A DNA stretch of 64,000 nt from Stictocephala bisonia (taxonomy: Eukaryota > Arthropoda > Insecta > Hemiptera > Membracidae), in contig JAQJVL010000666.1 in the NCBI GenBank assembly GCA_035578905.1, positions 186,001-250,000 on the forward strand, in the 5' to 3' direction. Positions 48,669 to 59,646 of the stretch are shown here, one piece after another. Position numbers and translations under genes: made by a program. Each line of letters starts with the position of its first letter. Within the stretch, counting starts at the first letter, position 1. The notes beneath the pieces are model-generated. The model was not told where the DNA came from, did no database searches, and was given only the letters and a program-made list of their open reading frames with translations.

Positions 48669-49223
48669 TACAACAGCTGTTTTAATTTCAATATTACATT
48701 TGTAGAGAGCTTAACAGATTTTGTCTATTTTTCATGTGTTTTGTATGTAGGCTAATTAAGGATTATTTTTTAAAGGTTGCGTTTGCCTATTATAGACTTA
48801 TTTTACATCTTTCTCTTCGAAATTAAATTTTCTAAAAGTTCTGTAAAAAAAATTTGGGTTTATTGTACATTTAACATAGTTAATCTGCTTCAAACCTAAA
48901 AGGAACTTGTTTTTCGGGACCAAGTTTCACGTATTTCGTCACATATCTTAAAAACTACTGTAGCTACAGGTCTGGAAACGGTTTTATTCAATTTTTAAGT
49001 TCATTTTACATAAAGAACGCTAAATTGTACATCTTAATTAACAGCCAACAAATACCCGTAGGGCTTCGTTTCAGCAGGGGAACTGAAATTCAGGCGAAAT
49101 CTTTCGCTAGCCGTAACTCTCTAACGAAACATTTTCGGACCTATGTTAATTAAAACTTTTTTTCTTCTTTTTATGTGAGGAATCACGCCCTGCCTTATCG
49201 GCACCTTTTTTCAGAACACCCTG
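48669..49223 (-). repeat. Right terminal inverted repeat of the mariner
   Basis: About 555 bp, complementary to 46691-47239 with scattered substitutions and small indels (for example ttccc at the left against gcacc at the right near the tips). Confidence 0.9.
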
Positions 49224-49329
49224 TATACACTAACTCGCACAGCTGTTTCAGCGATGAGTCACATATTGCCGTTACCTCTGCACTGGTTAACTTTTTTGTG
49301 CGGCTCGGAATTTCTAACTTATTCCGAGT

Positions 49330-49485
49330 ATGGGTGGGCGGGTTTAACTTTTAAACTCATCACCACTGTACGTGTAAGGGTGGGCGGGTGGGTCAATACC
49401 ACTGTACGTATATGGGTGGGCGGCCGAGTCAATATTACTGTACGTGCATAGGTCATCAAAACTGTACGTGTATCGGTGGGTCAGT
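49330..49485 (+). repeat. G-quadruplex minisatellite cluster 1 (36-bp unit)
   Basis: About four units of accactgtacgtgtatgggt plus gggcgggtgggtcaat. One unit (49378-49392) reads GGGTGGGCGGGTGGG, four G3 tracts with single-base loops. It begins about 105 bp after the mariner. Confidence 0.85.
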
Positions 49486-49489
49486 TAGT

Positions 49490-52284
49490 GTATACAGAGA
49501 GTAGTCTTAGAACATTTTGACACCTGAACAATAAATGCCTAATTTAATTAGATAAGACTTGTGAATTAGTTATTTATTGAGGAACATTCGTAGGCTAATT
49601 ATGTAAGAGAAAAAATTATAAATTTATGAAAGAGATAAATTTAAGTGATATAATCGAAAATTTTATGTTGAGATAATATTTTCACCGTAGCGGTAAGGCA
49701 GAATGTTATTGTACAGTAATAAGTTTTTCTTACATTTGTCAATACTAGTAGTATTAATAAACCCTGGTTTTATGTTTTAAATGTCTACAGAGGCTGACGG
49801 TCACGTTGGTTTTAGTACCATTAGAACAATATTATTTGCTAATCCATAATCAATAATTATTTATTGACCAAAAGTTGTGTATGAGGTGTCATTTTAAACG
49901 GTATCTAGGATTAAAGATATTAACTAGAACATAAAACTTCATATATTATTCATTATTAATTTTCTATATAATATAAGTTCAAAAATCATATTAAAATTAC
50001 TTAATTTTTATAGTTTGTGTTATTAATAATTTAATTGCATTAATTATAAAATGATAATTTCACTAAACTCTCAGATTACTACGTCTCAAATATTTTTATT
50101 TCTAAGACTTCACATTGTTACATTTTTCCATGGTTTAAAAATGGATATAAGAGAACATATCTGCTTAAATTATGATTTCATGAATAGCAACCGAATATTA
50201 AAATGATCAACTCTTCAATCTCGTTGCCAAATATCGTGTAATACCTCACTCTCTATGTTACAATGTTATTTTTCAACAACAATATCAGGAATGTTGTACA
50301 GAATATGATAACTAAAGTATTGTACAGTATTTTATTAAAGTTATTAGTTGACTATCTATTATGCCTTATAAAACAGTAAACAAAATACAAACAGATTTTA
50401 GGCCTACGTACATTTAATTAGACCTAAGAAGTTAAAAGTGATCACCTCTTCTTAAATAATGTAACTAAATATCAAGCCAATGTCTCCATAACAGAACAAA
50501 TAAATTATTTGTTGTAGGCTAATTTAACCAGATGGTATTATGGCCGACAGGATGTACTTTCATGGAACTAACAACCTTTATCACCCTCTGTCTTACCGCG
50601 TGGAAAGCATCATTGTGTATTTCGTCTAAAATATGGAACTCCCTGAAGTAACTTAAGAAAAAATGTCTTTACAAACGGTATCTAGCAGAATAATATGGGG
50701 ATTGTATTTTGGTACAATTTTTACCAATAAAGTAGGTGACGGCTCGAGGGTGACCCGATCCACCCAGTGGTCTAACGGGCAAGACCCAACTCAGAAGTGT
50801 AACGATGTGTCCGGTATTCGGCGTTTACAACGTCATTCCGATAAAAAACATTCTTTTAAGCATATTCTACACTAATTTCATCTATTTTTGGCCACATTAT
50901 TAATTTTGTTAAATTCCAATAAGATAATTTGACCAAGTGTTGAAGGCTTTCAGCAGTCTATTTAAAAAGATGGCTGTGAAGTTAGTAGTGCAGTGGCCCC
51001 ATCTGGCAACAATTGAGAGTGTAGGGTAGAGGGAGGCACCGGGCAGGTGTTCAGCAAGGGGAGGATTGATCCACCCCTCTGGGAACACTCGACCTTGCCA
51101 CTTCCATCACGTGAACTCACCATCGTATCTGGTGGCGGCCAACAAAAATGAATTGTTTTTCAGTGTGAACAAAGTGGGTTGAATCGGTTTCGAGAGTTTT
51201 TGTATAAATAAGCTCACAATGGCCTAAATCTTGCTTTTGGTATCTACGTACTTTCTTCAATAATTTTTGTATAATGTCAATAATGCTTTGAACTGTCACG
51301 TATGATGTAACCGCAGATTGTCAGGCGAGTGTCATCTACCATTCAATAAGGCCTTAGCGTGTCACTCAAGGTTCCCTCGACACTATTACCAGTCGAGGTT
51401 TAACTTGGTTTCATGAATATTTAATGGTTTTTGTTGTCATGCTAGTGCATCGGCTTAGTTATTTATTTTTATATTCGTCATTGATTACTTAGATCAAAAT
51501 GATCACCTAATATATTCTTTCAAAGAATCTTGTCTTATAAACTTTTAAATCGATTTACCACTTCGTTGGTGTCAAATGGGCTATACATGCGTTAAAAACT
51601 ATATGTTGTCAATTGTGAGGATATTTTCCAACGTTTCTTTCCATGACTAACAAGTATTTATATATATGCTCTTTTTTGTGTTTTCTTGTAACTGTCGCCA
51701 ATGTGCAATTGTTGCGTTTTCCATCTACATTTAACTTTCCATCTAAAGTCAAACCCTCAGCATGACTACTCGCTGTGTAACGTTCTTTTGCTATTCTCAG
51801 TTATGGCCTATTGTAACAAATACAGAACAAGACTTGTTTGAATCGCTTTTGCAAATTGTGGTGTATATCATGTAAAATACATCGTATTTTGATAGCTTTT
51901 ATTTGACGCTAAATAAAACATTATATTGGCCAAAATATAAAATCTTATTAAATTGTTCTGTAAAAAGCAGGCTTGAAACCCTGCACGAGAGATCTCATGT
52001 TTTTTCTAACGATGCGTTTCTTCCGTTTTCGTTTGCTGGTATGAAGATCATTTTAACATCAATATTAGGTAGGTGAAATTAGTGGCATAATATGACGTTG
52101 TGTGTGAGAATGCAGGGAATAATGGCGAAGTAATATTAAATACTATGCCATTTTGTTTCCATACGAACTCATAACAAGCTAGGCCATAAATTTAATTTTA
52201 TCTGTAATGTGTAAAGCTGTTAAATTACAATGTAGGCCTATAGGCCCACGATATGATTGTTAGGTGAGCGTTAAATTCTTTGGA
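49490..52284. other. Unique AT-rich sequence, no gene supported
   Basis: Contains the third dispersed-repeat copy (50812-50878) and a GC-richer patch at 50960-51150. No coding domain was recognised. Confidence 0.45.
50812..50878 (+). repeat. Dispersed repeat family, copy C (partial)
   Basis: Shares ggcgtttacaacgtcattcc, gat, aacattctttta and catat-taatttc with 44676-44735. Confidence 0.65.
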
Positions 52285-52412
52285 AGTCTGTTTGGTGCGG
52301 ACATTAGGTTGTGTGGACAAGTGTTAGGTGGCACGTAGGCTAGCAGGTTTCCGGTTGGCGCGGACATTAGGTTGTGTGGACAAGTGTTTGGTGGCACGTA
52401 GGCTAGCAGGTT
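52285..52412. repeat. 63-bp duplication, two copies
   Basis: The words gcggacattaggttgtgtgg, acaagtgtt and ggtggcacgtaggctagcag occur at 52297 and again 63 bp later at 52360. Confidence 0.9.
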
Positions 52413-52671
52413 CCACCCCGTGGCGTTCCCAACCGTTTATAGTTTTACCACTTCACGCTTAGATTCTATTGTACCTTTATTTCTCCCAGTTTGTAAGTTC
52501 AGACTCGTAAATCCTGTCTCCTTTCTTTCATAGAATGACACTTTTCCTTCTTGTCCAAATATTGTCTTCCAGCTGTTGTCTACAATTGTTTGGACTGATT
52601 GGTTTCGCAGCTGATTTAGGGTCGTCGATATATATCATCTCTTTGTTCCAGCAAAGTGGGGTTTGTGTAAG

Positions 52672-52830
52672 AAAAACGTTCCACCCTGGTTTATGGAAGT
52701 TATTAGTCTTCCCTTCAGTTCAGCTCTGTCAGTCTTGCTCTCTGCTGGTGGACGGTGTAGTTGTCTGTAAAAACGTTCCATCCTGGTTTATGGAAGTTAT
52801 TAGTCTTCCCTTTAGTTCAGCTCTGTCAGT
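52672..52830 (+). repeat. 97-bp repeat, upstream fragment (about 1.6 units)
   Basis: The same unit as at 54564-59646. The outermost copy differs at its start, reading GTGTAAGAAAAACG where later copies read TCTGTAAAAACG, so it may be the original edge of the array. The second unit stops after ctgtcagt at 52830, where unrelated sequence begins. Confidence 0.9.
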
Positions 52831-52837
52831 ATAGTAC

Positions 52838-52960
52838 CCACCCTACCGCCCACCTATATACGTACAGTGATAACGGCCCTCCCACCCACCCACACACGGA
52901 CAGTGGCACTGACCCACCTATCCACCCATACACGTACGGTGGTATTGGCCTACCACAAAC
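52838..52960 (-). repeat. G-quadruplex minisatellite cluster 2, inverted
   Basis: C-rich strand of the 36-bp repeat (cccaccctaccgcccacc, ccctcccacccaccca, acccacctatccaccca), about 3.5 units with spacing near 36 bp. Confidence 0.8.
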
Positions 52961-53039
52961 CTATGGTCATACCACCGTACCATATCCATACCTTCTATAT
53001 GGATATGGTACGGACTCTATTAATTATTATTATTACCCA

Positions 53040-53112
53040 TTATTACCACAGTACTTGTATGGGTGGGCGGGTGGGTTACTACCACTGTACGTGTATGGGT
53101 GGGCGGGTGGGT
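53040..53112 (+). repeat. G-quadruplex minisatellite cluster 3
   Basis: Two units carrying perfect GGGTGGGCGGGTGGG at 53061-53075 and 53097-53111, facing the inverted cluster at 52838-52960. Confidence 0.9.
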
Positions 53113-53310
53113 AATAGTACTAGATTAGTTTCTAGAGGTTCAGTGAAACAGTAACTGATCTTAAGTGTTATTTGTCAACATAAGTGGGTGGCCTGGACAT
53201 TTCTGACACTTAAATATATAGTTGTGGTTTTAAAAACATTTCCTTTGATGGTGGCAGACGTTTGTATCTGGTTTTTAGAAACATCATTTGTAAGGGCCTA
53301 TATCTAATTG

Positions 53311-53317
<7 letters not shown>

Positions 53318-53403
<86 letters not shown>

Positions 53404-53459
53404 GATATATAATTGATATATATATAATTTATATATCAATTATATATAATTGATACACA
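53318..53459. repeat. (TA)n microsatellite and palindromic TA-rich tail
   Basis: Pure TA to about 53401, then alternating attgatatat and inverted atatatcaat words that can fold on themselves. Confidence 0.93.
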
Positions 53460-53567
53460 ATGGACGTGAGCCAGTCGCTCGGACCTCGCCGTGGCGCGCG
53501 CCAGCCGCGTCCGCTCAACCGCCCGCGTGCCGCCTCTCGCTGCTCTCAATGGGAGAGCAAGAAGTGA
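53460..53567 (+). other. Isolated GC-rich 108-bp segment with a 35-codon frame
   Basis: A short, strongly CpG-rich segment starts with ATG at 53460 and runs to TGA at 53565, reading an Arg/Pro/Ala-rich peptide (MDVSQSLGPRRGARQPRP at its start). GAA|GTGAGT at 53563/53564 is a plausible 5' splice site. It lies between a TA tract and G-rich repeats and is foreign to both. It could be a captured exon or promoter fragment; no family is recognised, and GC-rich DNA easily gives such frames. Confidence 0.25.
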
Positions 53568-53589
53568 GTGCTGGTGCTGTACGTCAATA

Positions 53590-54125
53590 CCACCGTACGT
53601 GTATGGGTGGGTGGGTAGGTCAATACCACTGTACGTGTATGGGTGGGTGCCAATGTACTTTAGAAGCTTCAATTTCTAAATATCATTCTAAAGTAGTTGA
53701 AGCTTAGAAATTATTCATGCAGGAGTTAAATGTGGCGTACGATAATATGCATCGATTAAGAAAGCCCAGTTTAGTACGGTATTTAATATAATACAAAGAG
53801 TACCAGTGTACGTGTATGGGTGAGCGGGTGGGTGAGTATCACTGTACGTGTATGGGTGGGCAAGTGGGTTATGTTTCAAAAATCAAGCTCGTTTTATGTT
53901 TCAAAAATTCCGTTCACCAAATTTGATTCACTGCATAAGATATTCAGATACAGTATAAGATACTGTACATTACCACTGTAAGTGTATGAGAGGGTGGGTG
54001 GGTCAATACCACTGTACGTGTATGGGTGGGCGAGTGGGTCAATACCTTAATACCACTGTACGTGTATGCGAGGGCGGGTGGGCCAATACCACTGTTCGTG
54101 TATGGGTAAGTGGGTGGGCACTCAA
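53590..54125 (+). repeat. G-quadruplex minisatellite clusters 4-6, dispersed
   Basis: Groups of one to four 36-bp units at 53590-53650, 53805-53870 and 53972-54122, separated by unique AT-rich sequence. G-tract integrity varies (gggtgggtgggtagg, gggcgagtgggtc). Confidence 0.8.
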
Positions 54126-54284
54126 ACCACCAAACATTGTCATGCAATATCGTTTTGTGTTTCATTAAACACTTTGACTTTTGTACTGACTTATTTCATG
54201 CAAATGTCTTGTACGTGTATTGTCAACGAAATACACTTTTTTATTACAAGTCATAAATAATCAATCAATATCAATCAATCAATC

Positions 54285-54560
54285 AATACCACTGTACGTG
54301 TATGGGTGGGCGGGTGGGTCAACACCACTGTACGTGTATGGGTGGGCGGGTGGGTCAACACCACTGTACGTGTATGGGTGGGTGGGTGGGTCAACACCAC
54401 TGTACGTGTATGGGTGGGCGGGTGGGTCAACACCACTGTACGTGTATGGGTGGGCAGGTGGGTCAATACCACTGTACGAATTTCTGAAATGACCAGGGTG
54501 GGTCAATAACACTGTACGTGTACGGGTGGGCGGGAGGGTCAATAACACTGTACGTGTAAT
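54285..54560 (+). repeat. G-quadruplex minisatellite cluster 7, most regular
   Basis: Five regular 36-bp units carry G4 motifs at 54304, 54340, 54376, 54412 and 54448 (the last with one weakened tract), followed by two diverged units. The period is a multiple of 3, which keeps frames open on both strands with a 12-residue repeat; these are not genes. The preceding (atca)n-like tract at 54258-54286 may mark the cluster's edge. Confidence 0.93.
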
Positions 54561-54563
54561 AAA

Positions 54564-57500
54564 CTCTCTGCTGGTGGACGGTGTAGTTGTCTGTAAAAAC
54601 GTTCCACCCTGGTTTATGGAAGTTATTAGTCTTCCCTTCAGTTCAGCTCTGCCAGTCTTGCTCTCTGCTGGTGGACGGTGTAGTTGTCTGTAAAAACGTT
54701 CCACCCTGGTTTATAGAAGTTATTAGTCTTCCCTTCAGTTCAGCTCTGCCAGTCTTGCTCTCTGCTGGTGGACGGTGTAGTTGTCTGTAAAAACGTTCCA
54801 CCCTGGTTTATGGAAGTTATTAGTCTTCCCTTCAGTTAAGCTCTGTCAGTCTTGCTCTCTGCTGGTGGACGGTGTAGTTGTCTGTAAAAACGTTCCATCC
54901 TGGTTTATGGAAGTTATTAGTCTTCCCTTCAGTTCAGCTCTGTCAGTCTTGCTCTCTGCTGGATGACCGTGTAGTTGTCTGTAAAAACGTTCCACCCTGG
55001 TTTATAGAAGTTATTAGTCTTCCCTTCAGTTAAGCTCTGTCAGTCTTGCTCTCTGCTGGTGGACGGTGTAGTTGTCTGTAAAAACGTTCCACCCTGGTTT
55101 ATGGAAGTTATTAGTCTTCCCTTCAGTTAAGCTCTGTCAGTCTTGCTCTCTGCTGGTGGACGGTGTAGTTGTCTGTAAAAACGTTCCACCCTGGTTTATG
55201 GAAGTTATTAGTCTTCCCTTCAGTTCAGCTCTGTCAGTCTTGCTCTCTGCTGGTGGACGGTGTAGTTGTCTGTAAAAACGTTCCACCCTGGTTTATGGAA
55301 GTTATTAGTCTTCCCTTCAGTTCAGCTCTGTCAGTCTTGCTCTCTGCTGGTGGACGGTGTAGTTGTCTGTAAAAACGTTCCACCCTGGTTTATGGAAGTA
55401 TTTAGTCTTCCCTTCAGTTCAGCTCTGTCAGTCTTGCTCTCTGCTGGATGACCGTGTAGTTGTCTGTAAAAACGTTCCACCCTGGTTTATGGAAGTTATT
55501 AGTCTTCCCTTCAGTTCAGCTCTGTCAGTCTTGCTCTCTGCTGGATGACCGTGTAGTTGTCTGTAAAAACGTTCCACCCTGGTTTATGGAAGTTATTAGT
55601 CTTCCCTTCAGTTCAGCTCTGTCAGTCTTGCTCTCTGCTGGTGGACGGTGTAGTTGTCTGTAAAAACGTTCCACCCTGGTTTATGGAAGTATTTAGTCTT
55701 CCCTTCAGTTCAGCTCTGTCAGTCTTGCTCTCTGCTGGATGACCGTGTAGTTGTCTGTAAAAACGTTCCACCCTGGTTTATAGAAGTTATTAGTCTTCCC
55801 TTCAGTTCAGCTCTGTCAGTCTTGCTCTCTGCTGGTGGACGGTGTAGTTGTCTGTAAAAACGTTCCACCCTGGTTTATGGAAGTATTTAGTCTTCCCTTC
55901 AGTTCAGCTCTGTCAGTCTTGCTCTCTGCTGGATGACCGTGTAGTTGTCTGTAAAAACGTTCCACCCTGGTTTATGGAAGTTATTAGTCTTCCCTTCAGT
56001 TCAGCTCTGTCAGTCTTGCTCTCTGCTGGATGACCGTGTAGTTGTCTGTAAAAACGTTCCACCCTGGTTTATAGAAGTTATTAGTCTTCCCTTCAGTTAA
56101 GCTCTGTCAGTCTTGCTCTCTGCTGGTGGACGGTGTAGTTGTCTGTAAAAACGTTCCACCCTGGTTTATGGAAGTTATTAGTCTTCCCTTCAGTTCGGCT
56201 CTGTCAGTCTTGCTCTCTGCTGGTGGACGGTGTAGTTGTCTGTAAAAACGTTCCACCCTGGTTTATGGAAGTTATTAGTCTTCCCTTCAGTTCAGCTCTG
56301 TCAGTCTTGCTCTCTGCTGGTGGACGGTGTAGTTGTCTGTAAAAACGTTCCACCCTGGTTTATAGAAGTTATTAGTCTTCCCTTCAGTTCGGCTCTGTCA
56401 GTCTTGCTCTCTGCTGGATGACCGTGTAGTTGTCTGTAAAAACGTTCCACCCTGGTTTATGGAAGTTATTAGTCTTCCCTTCAGTTCAGCTCTGTCAGTC
56501 TTGCTCTCTGCTGGTGGACGGTGTAGTTGTCTGTAAAAACGTTCCACCCTGGTTTATGGAAGTTATTAGTCTTCCCTTCAGTTCGGCTCTGTCAGTCTTG
56601 CTCTCTGCTGGTGGACGGTGTAGTTGTCTGTAAAAACGTTCCACCCTGGTTTATGGAAGTTATTAGTCTTCCCTTCAGTTCAGCTCTGTCAGTCTTGCTC
56701 TCTGCTGGTGGACGGTGTAGTTGTCTGTAAAAACGTTCCACCCTGGTTTATAGAAGTTATTAGTCTTCCCTTCAGTTCGGCTCTGTCAGTCTTGCTCTCT
56801 GCTGGATGACCGTGTAGTTGTCTGTAAAAACGTTCCACCCTGGTTTATGGAAGTTATTAGTCTTCCCTTCAGTTCAGCTCTGTCAGTCTTGCTCTCTGCT
56901 GGTGGACGGTGTAGTTGTCTGTAAAAACGTTCCACCCTGGTTTATGGAAGTTATTAGTCTTCCCTTCAGTTCAGCTCTGTCAGTCTTGCTCTCTGCTGGT
57001 GGACGGTGTAGTTGTCTGTAAAAACGTTCCACCCTGGTTTATGGAAGTATTTAGTCTTCCCTTCAGTTCAGCTCTGTCAGTCTTGCTCTCTGCTGGATGA
57101 CCGTGTAGTTGTCTGTAAAAACGTTCCACCCTGGTTTATGGAAGTTATTAGTCTTCCCTTCAGTTCAGCTCTGTCAGTCTTGCTCTCTGCTGGATGACCG
57201 TGTAGTTGTCTGTAAAAACGTTCCACCCTGGTTTATGGAAGTTATTAGTCTTCCCTTCAGTTCAGCTCTGTCAGTCTTGCTCTCTGCTGGTGGACGGTGT
57301 AGTTGTCTGTAAAAACGTTCCACCCTGGTTTATGGAAGTATTTAGTCTTCCCTTCAGTTCAGCTCTGTCAGTCTTGCTCTCTGCTGGTGGACGGTGTAGT
57401 TGTCTGTAAAAACGTTCCACCCTGGTTTATGGAAGTATTTAGTCTTCCCTTCAGTTCAGCTCTGTCAGTCTTGCTCTCTGCTGGATGACCGTGTAGTTGT

Positions 57501-59646
57501 CTGTAAAAACGTTCCACCCTGGTTTATAGAAGTTATTAGTCTTCCCTTCAGTTCAGCTCTGTCAGTCTTGCTCTCTGCTGGTGGACGGTGTAGTTGTCTG
57601 TAAAAAAGTTCCACCCTGGTTTATGGAAGTATTTATTTAGTCTTCCCTTCAGTTCAGCTCTGTCAGTCTTGCTCTCTGCTGGATGACCGTGTAGTTGTCT
57701 GTAAAAACGTTCCACCCTGGTTTATGGAAGTTATTAGTCTTCCCTTCAGTTCAGCTCTGTCAGTCTTGCTCTCTGCTGGATGACCGTGTAGTTGTCTGTA
57801 AAAACGTTCCACCCTGGTTTATAGAAGTTATTAGTCTTCCCTTCAGTTCAGCTCTGTCAGTCTTGCTCTCTGCTGGATGACCGTGTAGTTCTCTGTAAAA
57901 ACGTTCCACCCTGGTTTATGGAAGTTATTAGTCTTCCCTTCAGTTCAGCTCTGTCAGTCTTGCTCTCTGCTGGATGACCGTGTAGTTGTCTGTAAAAACG
58001 TTCCACCCTGGTTTATAGAAGTTATTAGTCTTCCCTTCAGTTCAGCTCTGTCAGTCTTGCTCTCTGCTGGTGGACGGTGTAGTTGTCTGTAAAAACGTTC
58101 CACCCTGGTTTATAGAAGTTATTAGTCTTCCCTTCAGTTCAGCTCTGTCAGTCTTGCTCTCTGCTGGTGGACGGTGTAGTTGTCTGTAAAAACGTTCCAC
58201 CCTGGTTTATTGAAGTTATTAGTCTTCCCTTCAGTTCAGCTCTGCCAGTCTTGCTCTCTGCTGGATGACCGTGTAGTTGTCTGTAAAAACGTTCCACCCT
58301 GGTTTATGGAAGTTATTAGTCTTCCCTTCAGTTCAGCTCTGTCAGTCTTGCTCTCTGCTGGATGACCGTGTAGTTGTCTGTAAAAACGTTCCATCCTGGT
58401 TTATGGAAGTTATCATTCTTCCCTTCAGTTCGGATCTGTCAGTCTTGCTCTCTGCTGGTGGACGGTGTAGTTGTCTGTAAAAACGTTCCACCCTGGTTTA
58501 TGGAAGTTATTAGTCTTCCCTTCAGTTCAGCTCTGTCAGTCTTGCTCTCTGCTGGATGACCGTGTAGTTGTCTGTAATTAACGTTCCACCCTGGTTTATA
58601 GAAGTTATTAGTCTTCCCTTCAGTTCAGCTCTGTCAGTCTTGCTCTCTGCTGGATGACCGTGTAGTTGTCTGTAAAAACGTTCCACCCTGGTTTATAGAA
58701 GTTATTAGTCTTCCTTTCAGTTCAGCTCTGTCAGTCTTGCTCTCTGCTGGATGACCGTGTAGTTGTCTGTAAAAACGTTCCACCCTGGTTTATGGAAGTT
58801 ATTAGTCTTCCCTTCAGTTCAGCTCTGCCAGTCTTGCTCTCTGCTGGATGACCGTGTAGTTGTCTGTAAAAACGTTCCACCCTGGTTTATAGAAGTTATT
58901 AGTCTTCCCTTCAGTTCAGCTCTGTCAGTCTTGCTCTCTGCTGGTGGACGGTGTAGTTGTCTGTAAAAACGTTCCACCCTGGTTTATAGAAGTTATTAGT
59001 CTTCCCTTCAGTTAAGCTCTGTCAGTCTTGCTCTCTGCTGGTGGACGGTGTAGTTGTCTGTAAAAACGTTCCACCCTGGTTTATAGAAGTTATTAGTCTT
59101 CCCTTCAGTTCAGCTCTGTCAGTCTTGCTCTCTGCTGGTGGACGGTGTAGTTGTCTGTAAAAACGTTCCACCCTGGTTTATGGAAGTTATTAGTCTTCCC
59201 TTCAGTTCAGCTCTGCCAGTCTTGCTCTCTGCTGGATGACCGTGTAGTTGTCTGTAAAAACGTTCCACCCTGGTTTATGGAAGTTATTAGTCTTCCCTTC
59301 AGTTCAGCTCTGTCAGTCTTGCTCTCTGCTGGATGACCGTGTAGTTGTCTGTAAAAACGTTCCACCCTGGTTTATGGAAGTTATCATTCTTCCCTTCAGT
59401 TCGGCTCTGTCAGTCTTGCTCTCTGCTGGTGGACGGTGTAGTTGTCTGTAAAAACGTTCCATCTTGGTTTATGGATGTTATTAGTCTTCCCTTCAGTTCG
59501 GCTCTGTCAGTCTTGCTCTCTGCTGGTGGACGGTGTAGTTGTCTGTAAAAGCGTTCCACCCTGGTTTATGGAAGTTATCATTCTTCCCTTCAGTTCGGCT
59601 CTGTCAGTCTTGCTCTCTGCTGGTGGACGGTGTAGTTGTCTGTAAG
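54564..59646 (+). repeat. 97-bp tandem repeat, about 52 copies
   Basis: Unit ctctctgctggtggacggtg, tagttgtctgtaaaaacgtt, ccaccctggtttatggaagt, tattagtcttcccttcagtt, cagctctgtcagtcttg (97 bp). Recurrent variants (ggtggacgg/ggatgaccg; ggaagtt/agaagtt/ggaagtatt; cagctc/cggctc/aagctc) appear in recurring orders, a sign of multi-unit duplications. The many overlapping 61-67-codon frames arise because 97 is not a multiple of 3. The final unit leaves the array as ctGTAAGTtgc. Each unit also contains gtcttcccttcag, a strong acceptor-like word. Confidence 0.97.

Larger units (their letters stand above)
46691..49223 (+). mobile_element. 2.53-kb Tc1/mariner-superfamily transposon with about 550-bp TIRs
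   Basis: The outer ends read cagggtgttctgaaaaaagg and its reverse complement, flanked by TATA on both sides (46687-46690, 49224-49227), so the TA target duplication typical of Tc1/mariner is present. Inverted repeats extend from 46691 to about 47239 and from about 48669 to 49223 at roughly 95 percent identity, ending inward at aattaaaacagctgttgta. Between them lies one transposase gene with a frameshift. High TIR identity suggests a fairly young insertion; the broken gene means this copy cannot move itself, although its ends might still be recognised by a related enzyme. Confidence 0.93.
52831..54563. mobile_element. 1.73-kb block inserted in the 97-bp array, built of G-rich minisatellite and other repeats
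   Basis: The 97-bp unit is interrupted after ctgtcagt (52830) and resumes at ctctctgctgg (54564) with only the four bases cttg missing. The block begins with 36-bp units in inverted (C-rich) orientation at 52838-52960, then a spacer, forward units, a TA tract, a small GC island and further clusters of forward units. No target duplication or TIR could be identified, so it may be an insertion or an internal expansion with repair. Typing it as mobile is inference. Confidence 0.45.
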
